Shown here one piece after another: positions 59,756 through 64,000 of a stretch of DNA of 64,000 nucleotides. Origin of the DNA: Rhodopirellula bahusiensis (GTDB lineage: Bacteria > Planctomycetota > Planctomycetia > Pirellulales > Pirellulaceae); the NCBI RefSeq assembly GCF_002727185.1, contig NZ_NIZW01000023.1, positions 1-64,000 on the forward strand. The letters run 5' to 3'. Within the stretch, counting starts at the first letter, position 1. The number at the start of each line of letters is the position of its first letter. The notes under the pieces were generated by a model, which was not told the DNA's origin, ran no database searches, and was given only the letters and a program-made list of their open reading frames with translations. A program made the translations under genes and the position numbers.

Positions 59756-60703
59756 ATGAACAACGCCCAAACCACTCGACCGAAAATCACCGTCGTCGGA
59801 TCCGCCAACGTCGATCTCACTTTCCGCACGCCACGGCTTCCCGTTCCTGGTGAAACGTTCGCGGGACATTCGTTGCATCAAGGAATGGGTGGCAAAGGTG
59901 CCAACCAAGCTGTCGTTGCAGCGCGACTCGGTGCGGACGTTTCATTTGTCGCTCGAGTTGGGAACGATGGTTTCGCAACTCAGGCCATTGATGCGTACAA
60001 GAACGACGGTATCAACACCAAGTTCATTCGTCACTCCAAAGACCAACCGACTGGCACGGCTGCCATTCTTGTAGATGATGAGGCAGAGAATTGCATCATC
60101 GTGGTCGCGGGCGCCAACGCGGAGTTGTGCGCGGATGACGTCCGCTCCGCCAAGACAGCGATCGAAGCAGCCGACGTTGTGATCTGTCAGTTGGAGACGC
60201 CGGTGGAGGCTGCGATCGAAGCGTTCAAGATCGCTCGTGCGGCCAACGTGCTGACGATGCTTACACCGGCACCAGCCAAGCTTGTCACAGATGAATTGCT
60301 CGCGTTGAGTGATGCATGCGTTCCCAACAAAACGGAGATTGCCGCAATCACGGGCAAAGCGGTCGAGACAGAAGCTGATTGTGTTTTGGCCGCCCAAACA
60401 CTGATGCAGCGAGGCGTTCGGCAGGTTGCACTGACGATGGGCGGCGAGGGCGTTCTGACTCTCGACCATTCTGGGATGTCTCGAATTCCGGCGACGCAGG
60501 TCAAAGCGGTCGACACGACCGGCGCAGGCGATGCCTTCACCGGTGCATTGGCAGTCTCGCTCGCCGAAGGTTTGCCTTTGTCCGACGCTGCCAGCCGCGC
60601 GGCAATCGTTGCTGCCATCTCGGTGACACGCATCGGGACGCAAACATCCTTTCCGTCGCTCGATGAAGTCAATGGTTGGAATCAACCCGAGGAGACCAAA
60701 TGA
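59756..60703 (+). CDS. rbsK: ribokinase
   Basis: Ribokinase phosphorylates D-ribose to ribose 5-phosphate. The 315-residue PfkB-family protein has the substrate-binding ITVVGSANVDLTFRTPRLP and HQGMGGKGANQAVVAARLG. The catalytic and anion-hole motif is DTTGAGDAFTGALA, with the base Asp. The ATP site lies around TPAPAKLVTDELL and PNKTEIAAITG. It overlaps the following DUF1593 gene by 4 bases. Confidence 0.93.
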   Translation: MNNAQTTRPKITVVGSANVDLTFRTPRLPVPGETFAGHSLHQGMGGKGANQAVVAARLGADVSFVARVGNDGFATQAIDAYKNDGINTKFIRHSKDQPTGTAAILVDDEAENCIIVVAGANAELCADDVRSAKTAIEAADVVICQLETPVEAAIEAFKIARAANVLTMLTPAPAKLVTDELLALSDACVPNKTEIAAITGKAVETEADCVLAAQTLMQRGVRQVALTMGGEGVLTLDHSGMSRIPATQVKAVDTTGAGDAFTGALAVSLAEGLPLSDAASRAAIVAAISVTRIGTQTSFPSLDEVNGWNQPEETK

Positions 60704-62151
60704 ACATCGCTTTGAGAATCCTCCTTACCGCCGCCTTTGCATTGCCGTGTGCCTTTGCCGGTGCGGAATCGCCGCCGAAAGCGCGAATGGTCGTGTTGAC
60801 CGACATCGAAGCCGATCCCGATGACACTCAGTCGCTCGTCCGTCTGCTGTTGTACTCAAACTTGATCGATATCGAAGCGATCGTTGCCACGACTTCCGTC
60901 CACCAGAAAGATCGCATCGCGCCAGAGTCCATTCGGCGCGTCATCGAAGCTTACGCCAACATCCAACTCAACCTGTTGAAGCACGAGGCCGACTTCCCCA
61001 CAGCCCATTCGTTGCTCGACCTGGTTACCGAAGGGTTACCACTTTACGGAATGAAGGGCGTCGGCGACGACAAGGATTCGCCTGGGTCGAGCCGCATCAT
61101 CGAACTGCTGGATAAAGATGACGATCGACCGCTATGGATCTCCGTTTGGGGCGGCCCGAATACGCTGGCTCAGGCATTGTTCCGAATTCGCGAAACACGT
61201 TCGCCGGAGCAAACTGTCCGGCTGGTGAAGAAGTTGCGTGTGTACACGATTTCCGATCAAGACGATTCGGGCATCTGGTTGCGGAACGAATTTCCCAATC
61301 TGCAATACATCGTCAGCCCTGGGCGTTACGAGCGTTCGACTTGGGGAGCAATCAATCAAGTCATTGACGGGATCGACAATACAACGATTAGCAACGAATG
61401 GTTCGCCACCAATATCCAGCAATCTCACGGTCCCCTCGGAGCCGCCTACCCTGACGTCGCTTGGGGAGTCGAAGGCGATACGCCAGCCTATCTCGGCCTG
61501 ATTCCCAACGGACTGAATGTTCCCGAGCGGCCGGATTGGGGCGGGTGGGGCGGACGGTATGAACTGTCCCAACCAACCGATGAAGAAATCCAAGTCGGCC
61601 GCGAAGTTCAGGGCGGCGTTCCGATCAATCCAGAAACACGAACGATTTGGACGAACGCCGACGATACGTATCGACCTCGCGTTTTTCGCGAGTACGGGCG
61701 TGGCGAACGTCCCGACGACGAGGCTCACACGGGCAATCGGGTCACCTTGTGGCGATGGCGCGACGATTTCCAGAACGATTTCGCGGCTCGCATGGATTGG
61801 TGTCTATCAAGCTACGAAGACGCCAACCATCCGCCCGTCCCTGCGCTCTCTCATCCAGAAACATTCACCGTTGATTCCGGCGAAGCATTCAGGCTCGACG
61901 CCGGCGGAACGACGGACCCGGACGGTGACAGCTTGAGCTTCACCTGGATGCAGTACCCCGAAGCGGGTTCGTCGTCCGACATCAAAGTCGACTTTGGAAT
62001 CTTTCCCGAGAACGTCTACCAAGTGAACCGTGTTGCTCCAGAGGTGAGCGATACAGAAACGATGCACTTCATCTTAAAAGTCACTGACAAAGGATTGCCG
62101 CCGTTGACTCGTTACAAGCGAGTCATCGTGACCGTTCAGCCATCGAAGTAG
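60700..62151 (+). CDS. exported DUF1593 nucleoside-hydrolase-like protein
   Basis: The 483-residue protein (ATG at 60700, overlapping the rbsK stop) has a signal peptide (MNIALRILLTAAFALPCAFA). The N-terminal domain is nucleoside-hydrolase-like: VVLTDIEADPDDTQSLVRLL resembles the Asp cluster that binds calcium and ribose in the family (DTDxGxDD). LWISVWGGPNTLAQAL and DTPAYLGLIPNGL are DUF1593 features. A C-terminal Ig/cadherin-like domain (TTDPDGDSLSFTWMQY) follows. Its place in a ribose operon suggests it releases ribose from a nucleoside or related glycoside outside the cytoplasm. Confidence 0.85.
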   Translation: MNIALRILLTAAFALPCAFAGAESPPKARMVVLTDIEADPDDTQSLVRLLLYSNLIDIEAIVATTSVHQKDRIAPESIRRVIEAYANIQLNLLKHEADFPTAHSLLDLVTEGLPLYGMKGVGDDKDSPGSSRIIELLDKDDDRPLWISVWGGPNTLAQALFRIRETRSPEQTVRLVKKLRVYTISDQDDSGIWLRNEFPNLQYIVSPGRYERSTWGAINQVIDGIDNTTISNEWFATNIQQSHGPLGAAYPDVAWGVEGDTPAYLGLIPNGLNVPERPDWGGWGGRYELSQPTDEEIQVGREVQGGVPINPETRTIWTNADDTYRPRVFREYGRGERPDDEAHTGNRVTLWRWRDDFQNDFAARMDWCLSSYEDANHPPVPALSHPETFTVDSGEAFRLDAGGTTDPDGDSLSFTWMQYPEAGSSSDIKVDFGIFPENVYQVNRVAPEVSDTETMHFILKVTDKGLPPLTRYKRVIVTVQPSK

Positions 62152-62184
62152 TTTTCCCACTTTCCCCACACAGTGAAAACACAC

Positions 62185-64000
62185 ATGAACCAGTCCACAC
62201 TTTCTCGAGTGTTTGCGATTCTTCTGGTCTTCGGACTCAGTTCCCAAACGCAAGCCGAACAACTCAAGCCACGCATGCTTGTCCTCACGGACGTGTCCAC
62301 GTGGGAGACCGACGACCACGAGTCACTGAATCGCCTGATGGCACACGCGGATCTTTTCGAAATCGAAGGGATCGTTATCTCGACCGGTTACAGCGTCAAA
62401 ACGCTGAACAAGTCACCTGAGAACGGCTTCATCGACATCGCACGTGGCGTCGTTGATGCCTACGAAAAGGACTTGCCCAATCTGATGAAGCGTTCCGGTC
62501 AAACCGGCCACGAGCACGACGGCGGAAAACAGGCGATCGGATACTGGCCAAGTGCGCAGTACCTTCGCGAACGCATCATGTTGGGCAGCATGAATCGCGG
62601 AAAGAAGTTCATCGGCGATGACAACGGTTCACCCGGAAGTGAGTTGCTGATCGCGCAAGCCGACGAAGAGGACGATCGTCCATTGTGGATCGGAATTTGG
62701 GGCGGGGGAAACACCCTGGCCCAATCGATCTATCAAGTCCAAAAAAATCGGTCAGCAGAAGAGGCCAAAACGTTCCTGAACAAACTGCGTGCGTACGCGA
62801 TCACGGATCAAGATCGCAACTACAAAGGCGAAGGGCTCGAGGTGAGTTCACACGGTTGGATCTACGAACAAACCGGTGATGACTTGCTGTTCATCTGGGA
62901 CGAAGCCGCTTGGAAGGGACACAACTCAATCGGAAAGAGCAATTGGGGCGAGTACGCGAAACACATTCAGGGTCACGGCAACCTTGGCAGTCAGTACCCG
63001 AAATACAAGTTCGGAGTCGAAGGCGACACGCCCGCGTTCCTGTATCTCATGCCCAACGGGCTCAATGATCCTGAAGATTCAACGCAATCGAGTTGGGGCG
63101 GGAACTTTGTGAAGAAGGACGGCGGGCTGTGGCGTGAAGCGAGCACTTGTGCGTCGAACTTCGAGCAAACGTATCCGGCGGCATTCAATAACTTCGCCGC
63201 ACGGATGGACTGGGCAAAGGAAGGCAAAGGCAACCGCAATCCAAATCTCGTTCTCGATGGAGATGCCGGGCTGAACGTCCTAAGAAAGACGCCTGGTCCA
63301 GGCTCCTCAGTAACGCTCGACGCCTCAAAAACCACGGATCCCGACGGAGACAACTTGCAATTCAAATGGTGGGTTCAAAGCGACGCGGGAACCTACGAGG
63401 GCGAAATCGAAATCGCCGACAGTACGTCAAGCGCGGCAACAATCCAGATTCCCGCCGACGCTGCCGGACGCAGCTTTCATGTCATCTGCGAAGTCACCGA
63501 CGATGGGACTCACAACCTGAGTAGCTATCGACGCGTCGTCTTCCAACCGACGGGCGACATGGTTGCGACCACCAACCAGAAAAACACTTCGCTTGCCGAC
63601 TGGCTGAGAACCTACATCCCTGACGCTTACCCGGGCACGGACATCGTTGCCCACGGTGGTGGAGCGTGGTTCCAGGCAAAGATCGATGAGCCGAAATTGA
63701 TCGTCAGCTGGGCGAACTGGAAAGAAGAAGTCCTTTCTTTGAAGGACGTGGAAGCACACAGCCTGACCGAAGGCGAGTCCATCTTTGTTGACAAGACAGA
63801 GGCGTCCGATTGGGCAGACCATGCCAACGTGACTTTCTACGATGGAGTGGGCTACTACATCGATGGCTACGAAGCCTCAGCCATGTCCGGATGGGACGTC
63901 GCTAAGAGCACGATCATTCAGTTCACAGGCGACTCGGACACGTTTGTCGCAGAGATGGCGGAAGCGAAAGCAGAAGGATCGTTTACTGCACCGGTTCCAA
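62185..64000 (+). CDS. exported DUF1593 protein, second copy, truncated by window end
   Basis: From ATG at 62185, 33 bases after the first DUF1593 gene, the frame stays open to the end of the window, giving 605 residues so far. A signal peptide (MNQSTLSRVFAILLVFGLSS) leads to RMLVLTDVSTWETDDHESL, where the Asp cluster is only partly kept compared with the first copy. LWIGIWGGGNTLAQS, DTPAFLYLMPNGL and a C-terminal Ig-like domain (TTDPDGDNLQFKWW) mark it as a paralogue. After that domain a further region begins (about residue 470 on), absent from the first copy. The 3' end is outside the window. Confidence 0.82.
   Translation, partial: MNQSTLSRVFAILLVFGLSSQTQAEQLKPRMLVLTDVSTWETDDHESLNRLMAHADLFEIEGIVISTGYSVKTLNKSPENGFIDIARGVVDAYEKDLPNLMKRSGQTGHEHDGGKQAIGYWPSAQYLRERIMLGSMNRGKKFIGDDNGSPGSELLIAQADEEDDRPLWIGIWGGGNTLAQSIYQVQKNRSAEEAKTFLNKLRAYAITDQDRNYKGEGLEVSSHGWIYEQTGDDLLFIWDEAAWKGHNSIGKSNWGEYAKHIQGHGNLGSQYPKYKFGVEGDTPAFLYLMPNGLNDPEDSTQSSWGGNFVKKDGGLWREASTCASNFEQTYPAAFNNFAARMDWAKEGKGNRNPNLVLDGDAGLNVLRKTPGPGSSVTLDASKTTDPDGDNLQFKWWVQSDAGTYEGEIEIADSTSSAATIQIPADAAGRSFHVICEVTDDGTHNLSSYRRVVFQPTGDMVATTNQKNTSLADWLRTYIPDAYPGTDIVAHGGGAWFQAKIDEPKLIVSWANWKEEVLSLKDVEAHSLTEGESIFVDKTEASDWADHANVTFYDGVGYYIDGYEASAMSGWDVAKSTIIQFTGDSDTFVAEMAEAKAEGSFTAPVP

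Overview
The window reads as chromosomal DNA of a marine planctomycete, most like Rhodopirellula or a close relative. This rests on gene content rather than a database match. Supporting features are a DUF1549/DUF1553 cytochrome-type protein paired with a DUF1501 protein, a formylglycine-type sulfatase, secreted DUF1570, DUF1593 and DUF4349 proteins, Tat-exported Gfo/Idh/MocA oxidoreductases, scattered rather than clustered housekeeping genes, weak Shine-Dalgarno sites and moderately GC-rich DNA. No prophage, transposase, CRISPR array, tRNA or rRNA gene was found.

Layout. 0-5.6 kb: a small ORF, a secreted sulfatase, an S9 peptidase and a VOC-fold protein. 5.9-11.1 kb (minus): pyruvate dehydrogenase E2 and E1, then dCTP deaminase. 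11.4-13.7 kb (plus): a BI-1 membrane protein, a LON-domain protein and an alkyltransferase-like protein. Between the last two, on the minus strand, lies a highly structured element that looks like an unannotated noncoding RNA. 13.8-19.7 kb (minus): a compact Hsp70 operon running TPR-like protein, degenerate J protein, GrpE-like protein, Hsp70, zinc-ribbon protein. 20.6-25.4 kb: the PSCyt/DUF1501 pair. 25.5-33.4 kb: envelope proteins, an oxidoreductase, a cyclophilin and ispF. 33.4-37.4 kb (minus): fliD and two small tyrosine-rich secreted proteins. 37.8-46.3 kb: type II topoisomerase A and B subunits, shikimate kinase, a membrane protein, a diadenylate cyclase and methionine aminopeptidase. 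46.7-52.6 kb: a type II secretion/type IV pilus-like operon whose secretin-like gene lacks the channel domain. 52.8-64 kb: an AraC regulator divergent from a ribose operon.

The ribose operon is the clearest pathway. It encodes a zinc alcohol dehydrogenase, RbsD, RbsB, a DUF2291 protein, RbsA, RbsC, RbsK and two exported DUF1593 (nucleoside-hydrolase-like) proteins, mostly with 4-8 base overlaps. The plausible logic is release of ribose from nucleosides outside the cytoplasm, import by the ABC transporter, anomer conversion by RbsD and phosphorylation by RbsK. The last gene runs off the window end.

The most novel signal is the minus-strand element at 13042-13213. It has a perfect 13-base Shine-Dalgarno-like sequence, a multi-stem fold with a GAAA tetraloop and a textbook intrinsic terminator. 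Its G-U pairs become A-C mismatches on the other strand, which fixes the strand.
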